DNA of 64,000 bases, taken from NCBI RefSeq assembly GCF_902141855.1, contig NZ_CABFVH010000008.1, positions 101,098 to 165,097 of the forward strand, in the 5' to 3' direction. Positions 52,578 to 62,216 of the stretch are shown here, piece after piece. Origin of the DNA: Methylobacterium dankookense (GTDB lineage Bacteria > Pseudomonadota > Alphaproteobacteria > Rhizobiales > Beijerinckiaceae). Every line of letters starts with the position of its first letter. Position 1 is the first letter of the stretch. The notes under the pieces were generated by a model. It did no database searches and was not told the origin of the DNA. It worked only from the letters and a program-made list of their open reading frames with translations. The position numbers and the translations under genes were made by a program.

Positions 52578-55500
52578 TGTCCGTCAACATCTCGGCCCTG
52601 GCGATCAAGCGTCCGCTGCCCTCGGTTGTGGCCTCGATCATCCTCCTGGCGCTGGGCTGGGTCAGCTTCATGAAGCTGCCCGTCACCCGCCTGCCGGCCG
52701 CCGACATCCCGCTGATCTCCGTCGTCGTCTCGCAGTTCGGCGCGGCGCCCGCCGAGATCGAGGCGCAGGTGACGAAGACGATCGAGGACGGCGTCTCGGG
52801 CGTCGAGGGGGCGCGCCACATCATCTCCTCGGTCACGGACGGCCTGTCGGTGACCACCATCGCCTTCCGGCTGGAGACCAACACCGACCGGGCGCTCAAC
52901 GACGTGAAGGACGCGGTCACCCGCGTGCGGGCCAACCTCCCGCAGAGCGTGCAGGAGCCGCTGATCCAGCGCGTCGACGTGGTGGGGCTGCCGATCGTCA
53001 CCTACGCGGCGACCGCGCCGAACAAGAGCCCGGAGCAGGTCTCCTGGTTCATGGAGAACACCGTCAAGCGCTCGCTGCAGGACGTGAAGGGCGTGGCCGA
53101 GGCCGAGGTGATCGGCGGCGCCGCCCGCGAGATCCTGGTCTCCCTCGATCCCGACCGGCTCCAGGCCTTCGGCCTCAGCGCCGTGGACGTGAGCCGGCGG
53201 CTCTACGGCACCAACATCACGGTGACGGGCGGGCGCGCCGAGATCGGCGGCCGCGACCAGGCGATCCGGACCCTGGCCTCGGCCAAGACCCTGGAGGAAT
53301 TGGCAGGCACCATGATCACCCTGCCGACCGGGGGGCAGGTGCGGCTGGAGGATCTCGGCCGCGTCACCGACACGGTGGCCGACCGGCGCACCTTCGCCCG
53401 CCTCAACGGCGAGCCGGTGGTGGCGATCGGCATCAAGCGCGCGCAGGGGGCGAGCGACGTGGTGGTGGCCAAGGCGGTGGAGAAGCGCGTCGCGCAGATC
53501 CGCGCCGAGAACCCGGACTACGACATCCGCCAGATCGACAATTCGGTCGACTTCACCCACGGCAACTACGACGCGGCGATCTCGACCCTGTTCGAGGGCG
53601 CTTTCCTCGCCGTCGTCATCGTGTTCCTGTTCCTGCGGGATTTCCGCGCCACGGTGATCGTCGCGGTCTCGCTGCCGCTATCGATCTTCCCCGCCTTCTG
53701 GGCGATGGACCTGCTCGGCTTCTCGCTGAACCTCGTCAGCTTCCTCGCCATCACGCTCTCGACCGGCATCCTCGTGGACGATTCGATCGTGGAGATCGAG
53801 AACATCGTCCGGCACATGCGCATGGGCAAGTCGCCGGTCCAGGCGGCGATGGAGGCCGCCGACGAGATCGGCCTCGCGGTGATCGCGATCTCGCTCACCA
53901 TCATCGCGATCTTCGCGCCCGCGAGCTTCATGTCCGGCATCGCCGGGCAGTTCTTCAAACAGTTCGGCATCACGGTCGCGGTGCAGGTGTTCTTCTCCCT
54001 GCTCGCCGCCCGCTTCGTCACGCCGATGCTGGCGGCCTACATCATGAAGCCGCACCACAAGCCCGAGAAGCCGCCGGGCCCGGTGCTGCGGGCCTATACC
54101 CGCCTCGTCACCCTCTCGGTGCGCTACTACCCGCTCACCGTGCTCGTCGGCCTGCTGACCTTCGCCGCCTCGATCGCCTCGATCGGCCTGCTCTCGAAGG
54201 GCTTCCTGCCGGCGCAGGATTCCTCGCGCTCGGTGATGGCGCTCGAATTGCCGCCGGGCTCGCAGCTCTCCGAGACCGAGAAGGTCAGCGAGGACGTGGC
54301 CCGGGTGATCCGCGAGCTGCCGCAGGTGAAGAGCGTGTTCGTCGATGGCGGGCGCGTGCCGAAGGAGCCGATCGAGGCGCGCCGGGCCTCGTTCATCATC
54401 AACTACACGGCGAAGAAGGACCGCTCGATCACCCAGCGCGAGCTAGAGCGCGAGATCGGCAGCCGCCTGAGGGCGGTGCCCGACATCCGCTTCTACTTCG
54501 TGGACGAGAACGGCCTGCGGGCGATCTCGCTGGTGGTGCGCGGCTCCGACCCGCGCACGGTCGCCAACGTCGCCAACGAGCTGGCCGGCCAGATGCGGCG
54601 CCTGCCGACGGTCGCCAACGTGATCTCCGGCACCACCCTCGACCGGCCGGAGCTCCGGATCCGCCCGCATCTCGACCTCGCGGCGCGGCTCGGCGTCTCG
54701 CCGACGCTGCTCGCCGAGACCATCCGCGTCGCCACGATCGGCGATGTCGGGCCGGCGCTCGCCAAGTTCGACGCCGGCGACCGGCTGGTGCCGATCCGGG
54801 TGCAGCTCGACGATTCGGCCCGGGTCAACCAGTCGGTGCTGGAGCAGGTGCGGGTGCCCAAGGGCGGGGGCGGCTCGATCCCGCTCTCGGCGATCGCGGC
54901 GCTCGACTTCCAGCAGGGCCCGACCAACATCACCCGCTACGATCGCCAGCGGCAGGCCACCGTCGCCTGCGACCTCGTCGGCAACGCGGCGCTGGGCGAC
55001 GTGCTGAAGGCGATCGACGACCTGCCGGTGATGAAGTCGCTGCCCAAGGGCGTCACCGTCGACCAGGGCGGCGACGCCGAGAGCCTGAACGAGCTCGCCG
55101 ACGGCTTCGCCCACGCCATGAGCGCCGGCCTGATGATGGTCTACGCGGTGCTGGTGCTGCTGTTCGGCTCGTTCCTCTTGCCGATCACCATCCTGTTCTC
55201 GCTGCCGCTCTCCCTCGGCGGCGCGGTGATCGCGCTGATGATCACCGGCAAGCAGCTCACCACGCCCGTGTGGATCGGCATCCTGATGCTGATGGGCATC
55301 GTCACCAAGAACGCGATCATGCTGGTCGACTTCGCCGTCGAGTCCATGCGGCACGGCATGGCCCGGGACGCGGCGATCATCGATGCCGGCCAGAAGCGGG
55401 CGCGGCCGATCGTGATGACGACCATCGCCATGGTGGCGGGCATGCTGCCCTCGGCGCTGGCCTTCGGCATCGGCGGCGAGTTCCGCTCGCCGATGGCGCT

Positions 55501-55720
55501 CGCGGTGATCGGCGGCCTGATCTTCTCGACGCTGCTCTCGCTGGTCTTCGTGCCGGCGGTCTTCGTCACGGTCTCGGAGATCAGCGACCGCTCGCTGGCT
55601 CTCCTGCGCCGGCTCGGCTCGCTCGGCCGGCGCAAGGCCGCGGCGGAGAAGCCGCAGGACGCGCCGCCCGGCGGCGGCGCCGTCGCCCCGGGCCTCGGGC
55701 CGGCAAGCCCGCCGGCCTGA
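52577..55720 (+). CDS. RND-family efflux permease (AcrB/MexB-type)
   Basis: 1047 residues. ISALAIKRPLPSVVASIILL and ISVVVSQFGAAPAEIEAQVT begin the family pattern; the proton-relay Asp pair is in GILVDDSIVEIENI in TM4; the second half repeats the fold (TTPVWIGILMLMGIVTKNAI, MLVDFAVE). Two large periplasmic loops are present. Many alphaproteobacterial relatives export drugs or lipids; the substrate is unknown. The C-terminal ~40 residues are Pro/Gly/Ala-rich and probably disordered. Confidence 0.95.
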   Translation: MSVNISALAIKRPLPSVVASIILLALGWVSFMKLPVTRLPAADIPLISVVVSQFGAAPAEIEAQVTKTIEDGVSGVEGARHIISSVTDGLSVTTIAFRLETNTDRALNDVKDAVTRVRANLPQSVQEPLIQRVDVVGLPIVTYAATAPNKSPEQVSWFMENTVKRSLQDVKGVAEAEVIGGAAREILVSLDPDRLQAFGLSAVDVSRRLYGTNITVTGGRAEIGGRDQAIRTLASAKTLEELAGTMITLPTGGQVRLEDLGRVTDTVADRRTFARLNGEPVVAIGIKRAQGASDVVVAKAVEKRVAQIRAENPDYDIRQIDNSVDFTHGNYDAAISTLFEGAFLAVVIVFLFLRDFRATVIVAVSLPLSIFPAFWAMDLLGFSLNLVSFLAITLSTGILVDDSIVEIENIVRHMRMGKSPVQAAMEAADEIGLAVIAISLTIIAIFAPASFMSGIAGQFFKQFGITVAVQVFFSLLAARFVTPMLAAYIMKPHHKPEKPPGPVLRAYTRLVTLSVRYYPLTVLVGLLTFAASIASIGLLSKGFLPAQDSSRSVMALELPPGSQLSETEKVSEDVARVIRELPQVKSVFVDGGRVPKEPIEARRASFIINYTAKKDRSITQRELEREIGSRLRAVPDIRFYFVDENGLRAISLVVRGSDPRTVANVANELAGQMRRLPTVANVISGTTLDRPELRIRPHLDLAARLGVSPTLLAETIRVATIGDVGPALAKFDAGDRLVPIRVQLDDSARVNQSVLEQVRVPKGGGGSIPLSAIAALDFQQGPTNITRYDRQRQATVACDLVGNAALGDVLKAIDDLPVMKSLPKGVTVDQGGDAESLNELADGFAHAMSAGLMMVYAVLVLLFGSFLLPITILFSLPLSLGGAVIALMITGKQLTTPVWIGILMLMGIVTKNAIMLVDFAVESMRHGMARDAAIIDAGQKRARPIVMTTIAMVAGMLPSALAFGIGGEFRSPMALAVIGGLIFSTLLSLVFVPAVFVTVSEISDRSLALLRRLGSLGRRKAAAEKPQDAPPGGGAVAPGLGPASPPA

Positions 55721-55728
55721 ATTCCGGA

Positions 55729-55835
55729 GATCCCAAAGGGATCGTCCCTTTGGCGGGGTGCCGGGGCAGCGCCCCGGCATCGACACCCGGGCTCCGCCCG
55801 GACCCGCGAGAGGGCTGAGCCCTCTCGACACCCAG
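55729..55835. repeat. Dispersed intergenic repeat, family C, copy 2 (between convergent genes)
   Basis: Same hairpin series as 41866-41970: CCAAAGGGA-TCG-TCCCTTTGG, CCGGGGC-AGC-GCCCCGG, CCGGGCTCCGCCCGG and GAGAGGGC-TGA-GCCCTCTC. The last stem differs from copy 1 by a paired change (A-T to C-G). It again lies between convergent genes, the RND pump and a chemoreceptor. Confidence 0.9.
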
Positions 55836-55838
55836 GCT

Positions 55839-57926
55839 TCAAGCCGCGCGGATCGTTGCCAGGAAGCGGGCGACCTCGGTCGAGAGGTGGTCCGACTGGT
55901 GCGACAGGTCCGAGGCGGAGGCGAGCATCTCGTTCGCCGCCGTGCCCGTCACGGTCGCAGAATCGGCGACGCCCGCGATGTTGCTCGTCACCTCGCCCGC
56001 GCCGACCGCCGCCTGGGCGACGTTGCGCACGATCTCGCTGGTGGCCGCGCCCTGCTCCTCCACCGACGCGGCGACGGAGGCCGACACGCCGCTGATCTCC
56101 TGGATGCGCGCGCTGATGCTCTCGATGGCGCGGACCGCCTGATCGGTCGCGCCCTGGATCTGGCCGATCTGGGCGGCGATCTCCTCGGTGGCCTTGGCCG
56201 TCTGGTTCGAGAGCTCCTTCACCTCCGCCGCGACCACCGCGAAGCCGCGGCCGGCCTCGCCGGCGCGGGCCGCCTCGATCGTGGCGTTGAGGGCCAGCAG
56301 GTTCGTCTGGCTCGCGATCTGCGAGATCGTGCCGACCATGTCGCCGATCCGGGCCGAGGTCTCGCTGAGGGCCTGGACGTGCCGGGCGGTCTGGCGGGCC
56401 TCGGCGACGGCGGTGCGGGCGAAATCCGCCGAGCTGGTCACCTGCCGGCCGATCTCCTGCACCGAGGCGCCGAGCTCCTCGGCCGCCGCCGCCACGGTGG
56501 TGACGTTGCCCGCCGCCTGCTCGGCCGCCGCCGCGACGGTGACCGACTGGTCGGCGGTGGCGGCGGCGTTGGCCGACAGGGTCCGGGCGGTGGTCTGGAG
56601 GCGCGCGGCCGAATCCGAGACCTGGCCGACGATGCCGCTCACCGCCTGCTCGAAGCGGTCGGCCATCTGGCGCATGCCGGCCCGGCGCTGCTCCTCGGAG
56701 GAGGCGCGGGCGAGGGCCGTCTCCTGCTCCAGTTCGCGGGCGCGGATCAGGTTGGCGCGGAACACCTCGACGGTGGCGGCCATCGCGCCGATCTCGTCCC
56801 GGCGCCCGCTCTGGCGGAGCTCCACGGCGACGTCGCCGTCGGCGAGGCGCCGCATCGCCGCGGTCATCGCGGTGAGCGGGCCGGTGACGCCGCGGATCAC
56901 CCAGGCGGTGCCGCCCCCGGCGAGCACCAGGGCGAGAAGGAGCAGGCCGGCCTGCAGGGCGAGGTCCGCCCGGGCGTGCGCGGCGGCCCCGGCGGCGACC
57001 GCGTCGAGCCGGTCGACCGAGGCGTAGGCGACCCCCGTGATCGTGTTGAGGGCGGGCGTCGAACGGCTGCGCGACTCGGCGAGCGTCGGGCGCGGCAGCG
57101 ACCGGTCCGCCAGCGCCTCCAGCGTCTTGCGCACCTGCTCGTCGAAGGGGCCCGAGAAGTAGCCGGCCTGCGCCGCCTGGATCGCGGCCGGGACCTCGCC
57201 CGCCTCGCGCATCGTCTCCGCGACGGCGCGCGCGACGCCGAAGGCGAAATCCGCCTGCCGCCGCTGGGCGGCGAACTCGATCTGCTCCTTCGGGGTGATC
57301 AGGCGGTTCTCGGAGAGGACGTCGTTGATGAGCACGCTGGCATTGCCGGCGAAGCTGCGCGCCGCCCAGCTCATCGCCCGCATCTGGATCGCGTCGGACA
57401 GGGAGGGATCCTCGCCGCGGACCCAGGCTTCGGTGGCGCTCATCGCCGCCTCGATCGCGGCGATGAGCGCGAGGCCCTGGCTCGAGACCCGGCCGTGCAG
57501 GGCGGCATCGCGCGCCGGGAGCGGCTTGGCGAGCGCCGCGTCGGCGTCGCTGCGGGCGCGGCGCCAGCCCTCGTACTGCGCCTGCAGGTTCGCGAGGGCG
57601 GTCCGCATCGTCGCATCGCCGCCGGTGGGGAAGGCGGCGAGCGCCTGCGGCAGGCCGCCATCGATGGCCGCGCGCCGCGCCGCGATGTCGGCGAGGTTGG
57701 GCCCGAGCTTCTCGCTGTCGAGGCGCAGGGCCGAGAGCGTCGCGCCGCGCTCGAAGCGCAGCTCCGAGATGCCGCGCAGGAAGTGACGGTCGGCATTCGT
57801 CAGCTCGGAGACCAGCAACGCTTGCCGCCAGCGCCCCCAGGCCTCGTAGACTTGCTTGCCCGATTCGGCGATCGCCGCGAGGCTCAACAGGGAAATGATC
57901 GCGATCAGGCGAAGTTTGACTGTCAC
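55839..57926 (-). CDS. Membrane-bound methyl-accepting chemotaxis protein
   Basis: 695 residues. N-terminal membrane anchor ([16 protein letters not shown]), a periplasmic helical sensor of ~300 residues, a second membrane segment ([20 protein letters not shown]), HAMP ([20 protein letters not shown]) and the signalling domain with the tip [20 protein letters not shown] and [20 protein letters not shown]. The ligand is unknown. The long helical sensor looks like the nitrate/4HB-type bundle. Confidence 0.94.
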   Translation of the reverse strand: MTVKLRLIAIISLLSLAAIAESGKQVYEAWGRWRQALLVSELTNADRHFLRGISELRFERGATLSALRLDSEKLGPNLADIAARRAAIDGGLPQALAAFPTGGDATMRTALANLQAQYEGWRRARSDADAALAKPLPARDAALHGRVSSQGLALIAAIEAAMSATEAWVRGEDPSLSDAIQMRAMSWAARSFAGNASVLINDVLSENRLITPKEQIEFAAQRRQADFAFGVARAVAETMREAGEVPAAIQAAQAGYFSGPFDEQVRKTLEALADRSLPRPTLAESRSRSTPALNTITGVAYASVDRLDAVAAGAAAHARADLALQAGLLLLALVLAGGGTAWVIRGVTGPLTAMTAAMRRLADGDVAVELRQSGRRDEIGAMAATVEVFRANLIRARELEQETALARASSEEQRRAGMRQMADRFEQAVSGIVGQVSDSAARLQTTARTLSANAAATADQSVTVAAAAEQAAGNVTTVAAAAEELGASVQEIGRQVTSSADFARTAVAEARQTARHVQALSETSARIGDMVGTISQIASQTNLLALNATIEAARAGEAGRGFAVVAAEVKELSNQTAKATEEIAAQIGQIQGATDQAVRAIESISARIQEISGVSASVAASVEEQGAATSEIVRNVAQAAVGAGEVTSNIAGVADSATVTGTAANEMLASASDLSHQSDHLSTEVARFLATIRAA

Positions 57927-58141
57927 TGGGTCCTCCCGACTTCGCCGCCGGCTCCGATGAATGATCTCTCGGAGCCAGCGCGGATCGTCGGGAAAGAGGA
58001 AACATTGTGCGGTTAATGAAGCATGAAATCTTCGGATCCGGAAACGAGAACGCTTGTCGAAGGCCGCAATGCGTATCGGATCCTCGCGAATGCTTCAGGC
58101 CATCGGCCGGGCGAGCATCGAGACGCACCGCTCGGCCTGAA

Positions 58142-59068
58142 TCAGGGGCGCCCCGCCGGCTCCGTCACGATCGGCTGGACCACGTCGCCCTCGCGCAGGA
58201 AGGCGCCCGCGCGGACCACGACGAGATCCTGGTCCGAGAGCCCCGCGAGGATCTCGGCGTCGTCGCCCGCGAGCAGCCCCACCGTGACCTGCCGCGTCTC
58301 GATGCGGGTGCCGTCGACCACCTGGACGATGGTGCCGTCCGGCTCGTACTGCACCGCCGAGTAGGGCACGCCGATGCCGCAGCGCTCGCCCACGGTGACG
58401 ATGCCGCGCGCGAAGGTGCCGACCCGGGCCTCCGGAGCGCCCCGCAGGGCGATCCGCACGCGGCCGGTCTGCGAGGCCGGATCCGTCGCGGCCTCGACGC
58501 GCCGGACCTTGCCGACGACCTCGGGAAGGCCGAGGGGGCGCACCGCCACCGCCTGGCCGGCGGCGATCCGCCCGAGATCGGACAGGGTCACCTCGGCGGA
58601 GAGCTCGATCTCGCCCCCCGTCACGATCTGGAACAGCGGCCCGAGCCGCGGCGAGGCCGGCTGGCCGATCATCGCCTGGCTGCGCAGCACCGTGCCGCCG
58701 ACCGGCGCGCGCAGGGGCGTCCCGGCCCCGTCGGAGGGGCCCTCCATCGGCGTGAGCCGGGCCAGGATCTGCCCCGTGGTCACCGTGTCGAGGGGGTTCA
58801 CCAGCACCTGCGAGACCTTCAGTCCCTCGCGGTCGGCGCCGAGATCGACCTGCTCGCGCGGCGTGAGGGTCCCGGTCACCTCCACCCGGTCGGGGAAGCA
58901 GCGCGCCGCGGCCGGCCGCACGCTCACCGAGACCGCGGAGCGCGGCGCCTCCTCCGCGGCCCGGGCCGGCGCGGCGGCGAGGGGGAGCGGGAGGCCAAGG
59001 GTGAGTCCAAGGGTGAGTCCAAGGGAGAGGCCCAGCAGGGCGTGAGGCCGGAGGGAGGGGATGGGCAT
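58142..59068 (-). CDS. Orphan RND-type periplasmic adaptor
   Basis: 308 residues. Signal peptide with a repeated GLSLGLTLGLTLGLPLPL core, then adaptor features parallel to the protein at 51552: GLKVSQVLVNPLDTVTTGQI, LRAPVGGTVLRSQAMIGQPA, SQTGRVRIALRGAPEARVGT, and IPYSAVQYE-like GVPYSAVQYEPDGTIVQVVD. It has no pump gene beside it and is on the opposite strand, so it may pair with the pump at 52577 or one elsewhere. Confidence 0.85.
   Translation of the reverse strand: MPIPSLRPHALLGLSLGLTLGLTLGLPLPLAAAPARAAEEAPRSAVSVSVRPAAARCFPDRVEVTGTLTPREQVDLGADREGLKVSQVLVNPLDTVTTGQILARLTPMEGPSDGAGTPLRAPVGGTVLRSQAMIGQPASPRLGPLFQIVTGGEIELSAEVTLSDLGRIAAGQAVAVRPLGLPEVVGKVRRVEAATDPASQTGRVRIALRGAPEARVGTFARGIVTVGERCGIGVPYSAVQYEPDGTIVQVVDGTRIETRQVTVGLLAGDDAEILAGLSDQDLVVVRAGAFLREGDVVQPIVTEPAGRP
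58995..59030. repeat. 12-bp tandem repeat in the signal peptide of the orphan adaptor
   Basis: CCAAGGGTGAGT twice and CCAAGGGAGAGG once. In the protein this gives the repeated LGLT units of the signal-peptide core. Confidence 0.85.
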
Positions 59069-59094
59069 CGCCGCAGGGACTCGTCGCGTGAGGG

Positions 59095-60822
59095 TCAGGG
59101 CCGGCGCCGCGGGGCGCGGTCCGAGGGGAGGCGCTCCGCCGGCCCGCGGTCCGGGCGCGGAATCAGCGCGTCGAGGAAGCCGCCGATGGCCTCGCCGAGA
59201 TCGGTGTTCGGGTCGTTGCCGAGCAGGCTGTTGCCGAGGTTCTGCAGACCCTGGAGCGTGCCGCCCGGATCCTGCGCCAGCCCCGCGAGGTCGGCGGAGA
59301 TGGCGGGCCCGGTCCAGGGCCCGGAGATCCGGATCGGCACGTTGAGGCGGCCGCCGCCCGCCACCTTCAGCGGCTTGAGGCGCAGGTCGATCGTCCGGGC
59401 GACGAGGTCGAGCCGTCCGTCCCCCTGCGCCTCGATGAGCCCGGTCTTGATCTGGAGGTCGTCGGTGGTCGCCCGGCCCTCCGCCAGCGCGAAGTGCGCG
59501 CCGAGGCGGTCGAGGCGGGCGGCGAGGCCCCCGGGGGCGGCGGTGAGGCCCGCGGCGCGGGCGAGGTCGAGCCCGTCGATCCGCCCGTCCGTCACCGAGA
59601 TTTCGGCCTGTCCGCCGGCGCTGCGCAGGAGCGCCGGGATCGACCCGCCCAGGGCCTGCACGTCGAGGCGCCCGTTGCCGGTGCCGTCGAGGCTCGACAC
59701 GCCGGCCGCGTCCTGGACCAGCGGCTGCACCCGCACGGCGTTGAGCGACAGGCCGACCTGGTGGCGGCCCTGGCCGCCTTCCGGCGCGACCACGTAGCGT
59801 CCCCGCGCCGTGCCGCCGTAGAGGGAGGCAGCGTCGAAGGAGGCGTCGAGCTGTCCGGACTTGACCCGCGCGGTCAGGCGGAGCGCGCCGGCCCGCACCG
59901 GGCCGAGGGCGAGGCGCGCGACGGCGATGGTGGCATCCGCCTCGTAGCCGGCGAACCAGCTCGGATGCGGCACGAGGTCGGCCCGCACCGGCACGGTGAT
60001 GCCGGCCACCGGATCGACGCGCATCGCGGCGTTCTCGTCGGCGAGCGCCAGCGCCTCGAGGCGCAGGTCGAGCCTGAGGCGGGGCTTCGCGCCGGGGCTC
60101 CCGGCCTCCAGCGCGAGGCTGCCGGAGAAGGGCGCGAGGTCGAGGGTGCCGGAGACCGCGTCGAGGCGGAGGGCGGCCGCGTCAAACCGGGCGGTCGCGG
60201 CGGCCGTGACCCGCGGCCCCTGCTTGGGCACCAGGGTCAGGCGCACCGGCCGCGCCGCGCCGGGGGCAGCGGAATCGATCTCCGCGACCGCCCCCCGCTC
60301 CAGCAGGTCCAGGCGGATCGCCGGGCCGCGCGTGCCGGGGCCCGGCATCAGGTCGAGGGTGAGGTCGGCACCGGCCATGGCGAGCGCCAGCGCCCGGCCG
60401 TCCTCGGTGAGCGCGGCATCGGAGCCGCGCACCACACCGCGCAAGGCCGTGAGCGCTGGGCCGTCCCCGCCCGCGGAGGTGCGCAGGGCGGGCAGGGCGA
60501 GCGGCAGGGTCAGGCGTGCGCCCTCGAGGGCGACCTTCACCGTACCACCGCCGCCGAAGAGCAGGCTGAACGGGCCGGAGGCCCGCACCCGGCTCAGCCG
60601 GCCGTTCAGGCCCTCGCCGGAAAGGGCCACGTCGTCGAGGGTCACGCCGAACGGGTCGAGGCCGACGCTGCCGATGGTCCAGGCGAGGCCGGTCTCGCGC
60701 GCGAGCCGGGTCTCGATCAGGCCGCGCGCCCGCTCCGCGAGCAGGGGCCGCGCGAGATAGGCTGCGGCGACCGCCGCGAGGGCGAGTCCGCTTGCGCCGA
60801 TCAGGAGACCGCGAAGACGCAT
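59095..60822 (-). CDS. AsmA-family envelope protein (DUF748/AsmA-like)
   Basis: 575 residues from the ATG at 60822. An N-terminal membrane anchor (LLIGASGLALAAVAAAYLAR) leads into a long series of beta strands (LDPFGVTLDDVALSGEGLNG, VKVALEGARLTLPLALPALR). An AsmA-like C-terminal section follows (LGGSIPALLRSAGGQAEISV, TDGRIDGLDLARAAG, RTIDLRLKPLKVAGGGRLNV). Such proteins are periplasmic bridges for lipid transfer or outer-membrane assembly. It lies 27 bp upstream of the orphan adaptor gene. Confidence 0.88.
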   Translation of the reverse strand: MRLRGLLIGASGLALAAVAAAYLARPLLAERARGLIETRLARETGLAWTIGSVGLDPFGVTLDDVALSGEGLNGRLSRVRASGPFSLLFGGGGTVKVALEGARLTLPLALPALRTSAGGDGPALTALRGVVRGSDAALTEDGRALALAMAGADLTLDLMPGPGTRGPAIRLDLLERGAVAEIDSAAPGAARPVRLTLVPKQGPRVTAAATARFDAAALRLDAVSGTLDLAPFSGSLALEAGSPGAKPRLRLDLRLEALALADENAAMRVDPVAGITVPVRADLVPHPSWFAGYEADATIAVARLALGPVRAGALRLTARVKSGQLDASFDAASLYGGTARGRYVVAPEGGQGRHQVGLSLNAVRVQPLVQDAAGVSSLDGTGNGRLDVQALGGSIPALLRSAGGQAEISVTDGRIDGLDLARAAGLTAAPGGLAARLDRLGAHFALAEGRATTDDLQIKTGLIEAQGDGRLDLVARTIDLRLKPLKVAGGGRLNVPIRISGPWTGPAISADLAGLAQDPGGTLQGLQNLGNSLLGNDPNTDLGEAIGGFLDALIPRPDRGPAERLPSDRAPRRRP

Positions 60823-61012
60823 CGGCTCACGTGGATCAGCCTTGTGGAGATCAGTCCTGGCGGCTGGCCGGCCGGCGGACATCCTGTGTTCGCGCGACCG
60901 TTAGACGCTCAGCCCGCGCAGCCGTCAAGCTGAGCCCGGGCGCCGTCCCGTCCCTGCCGCTCCCGGGACCTGTCGATGCGGGATGCGGGCCTTGGTCGGG
61001 AGGAGCGGGCCG

Positions 61013-61912
61013 TCACTCCGCCTGCCGGCGCGTCACCAGCGCGCGGTCCGGCTCGGCCTCGCCCTTGTCCTGATAGAGCGGCACGATCGCCCGCAGCCAG
61101 CCGCGGGTCTCGGCGCCGCCGTAAGTGCGCTCGACCACGTCGCGGGTGACGTAGCCCTGCAGGGTCACCGGCCCGAAATTGTAGCCCACGAGGGCGCCCA
61201 CGGCGATCTGGCCCTGGCGGCGATAGCCGGCCACGTTCACCGGCAGGTCGAGGGAGCCGAAGGCGACCGGGCCGATCTCCCACTTGCCGAACTTCTTCGT
61301 CGCCGTGATGTCGAGGTTGAGATAGTCGGGATAGAGCACGCCGAAGGGCGAGCGCTCGCTGAGGAAGGTGCCGTAGAGCAGGTTGGCGGTCAGGTTGTAG
61401 CCCTGGCCGGTATAGCTCACGGCGAAGCGGTGGCTGAGCGAGGCCTCCTGCGTGAGGAAGCGCGTGTCGATCGGCAGGTAGCCGCCGAACAGGTAGCTCA
61501 CGCCGACATCGCCGCCGAGGTCCCAGGCGAGCTGGCCGGCGAGGAGCTGCTGGCCGATGCCGCTCTGGTAGGGCGCGCCGCGCACGCTGGAGGCCGCCAC
61601 CGGCTGGGTGAAGAAGAGGTGCAGCCGCGCCCCGAGCACGGTCCACGGCGTCGAGAGGGCGAGCGTCGGCAGGTTCACGTTCGATTCGGAGGAGAGCGGC
61701 GCGGTCTCCCGCACGCCGAAGCTCGACAGGTTCACGAAGTAGAGGCCGACGGGAAGCTGCGCGCCGGTCGGCAGGCCGATCGTCTGGCCGGGCTGCGCCG
61801 CCGAGCCGGCGAGCGCCGGGCCGGCCGCGAGCACCGCCGCGAGGGCCGTCGTGATCCGTGCCGTGACGCTTGCTGTGATCCGTGCCGAAATCCGTGCCGA
61901 GAACCTTCGCAT
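61013..61912 (-). CDS. Outer-membrane beta-barrel protein, phenol MetA-pathway type
   Basis: 299 residues: signal peptide ending PALAGSA, then alternating strands with aromatic girdles (GLYFVNLSSFGVRETAPLSS, AWDLGGDVGVSYLFGGYLPI, FAVSYTGQGYNLTANLLYGT, FGKWEIGPVAFGSLDL, AVGALVGYNFGPVTLQGYVT). The pattern fits the MetA-pathway family of putative outer-membrane channels for hydrophobic compounds. An unusual RISARITASVTARIT repeat precedes the signal-peptide core. Confidence 0.82.
   Translation of the reverse strand: MRRFSARISARITASVTARITTALAAVLAAGPALAGSAAQPGQTIGLPTGAQLPVGLYFVNLSSFGVRETAPLSSESNVNLPTLALSTPWTVLGARLHLFFTQPVAASSVRGAPYQSGIGQQLLAGQLAWDLGGDVGVSYLFGGYLPIDTRFLTQEASLSHRFAVSYTGQGYNLTANLLYGTFLSERSPFGVLYPDYLNLDITATKKFGKWEIGPVAFGSLDLPVNVAGYRRQGQIAVGALVGYNFGPVTLQGYVTRDVVERTYGGAETRGWLRAIVPLYQDKGEAEPDRALVTRRQAE
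61851..61900. repeat. Short imperfect tandem repeat in the barrel protein's signal peptide
   Basis: GTGATCCGTGCCG recurs at 61851 and 61875 and, shortened, at 61889. It encodes the ARITASVTARIT segment. Confidence 0.75.
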
Positions 61913-62013
61913 CCGTTCGGTCCACCTCCCGCGGCCGCCGTGGCCGCGGAATGCGGACGGCCGGCCCTTGGAAGGTGTGACGGCTCAAAGCTTGGCTTTA
62001 GTCCGTTCCGCCT

Positions 62014-62050
62014 GAGACCGCGTCCGGTTGATCGGACCGGACGCGGTCTC
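62014..62050 (-). terminator. Strong hairpin downstream of rlmN
   Basis: Perfect 15-bp arms (GAGACCGCGTCCGGT and its complement) around a TGATCGG loop. It lies ~167 bp beyond the rlmN stop and ahead of the next minus-strand gene. No U tract, so termination may rely on Rho or the hairpin may mark an mRNA end. Confidence 0.6.
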
Positions 62051-62139
62051 GGCAAGCCCGCGCGGCGCCTGAGCGAAGGCGACATCCGCCTCCCGAAGGG
62101 ACCACCCGGATGTCGTATGACAGGCCTGATGGATCCTCC

Positions 62140-62200
62140 AAAGCGCTCTTCGAGCCGAGGTGGATACCGGTTCGGCGTAAGAGCGCGCGTCAAAACAAGG
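62140..62200 (+). repeat. Dispersed palindromic repeat, family D, copy 4
   Basis: AAGCGCTCTTCGAGCCGAGG, TGGATACCGGTTCGGCGTAA, then GCGCGTCAAAACAAG. Best match to copy 1 at 10913-10979. It lies 17 bp from the rlmN stop. Confidence 0.75.
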
Positions 62201-62216
62201 CGCAAGCAATCGCCGC

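Larger units (their letters stand above)
61913..62216. other. Intergenic region with strong hairpin and family D repeat
   Basis: 304 bp between the barrel gene start and the rlmN stop. It contains the hairpin at 62014-62050 and the repeat at 62140-62200. The barrel-gene promoter should lie between 61913 and 62010. Confidence 0.7.

Noticed and set aside
52504..55818. 1104-codon frame overlapping the RND pump in another frame
   Set aside because: Composition is Arg/Gly/Pro/His-rich and lacks membrane helices, while the overlapping frame encodes a full RND permease.
55141..58128. 995-codon minus-strand frame across the chemoreceptor and the pump's 3' end
   Set aside because: Crosses a repeat and two real genes in a non-coding frame; no conserved motif.
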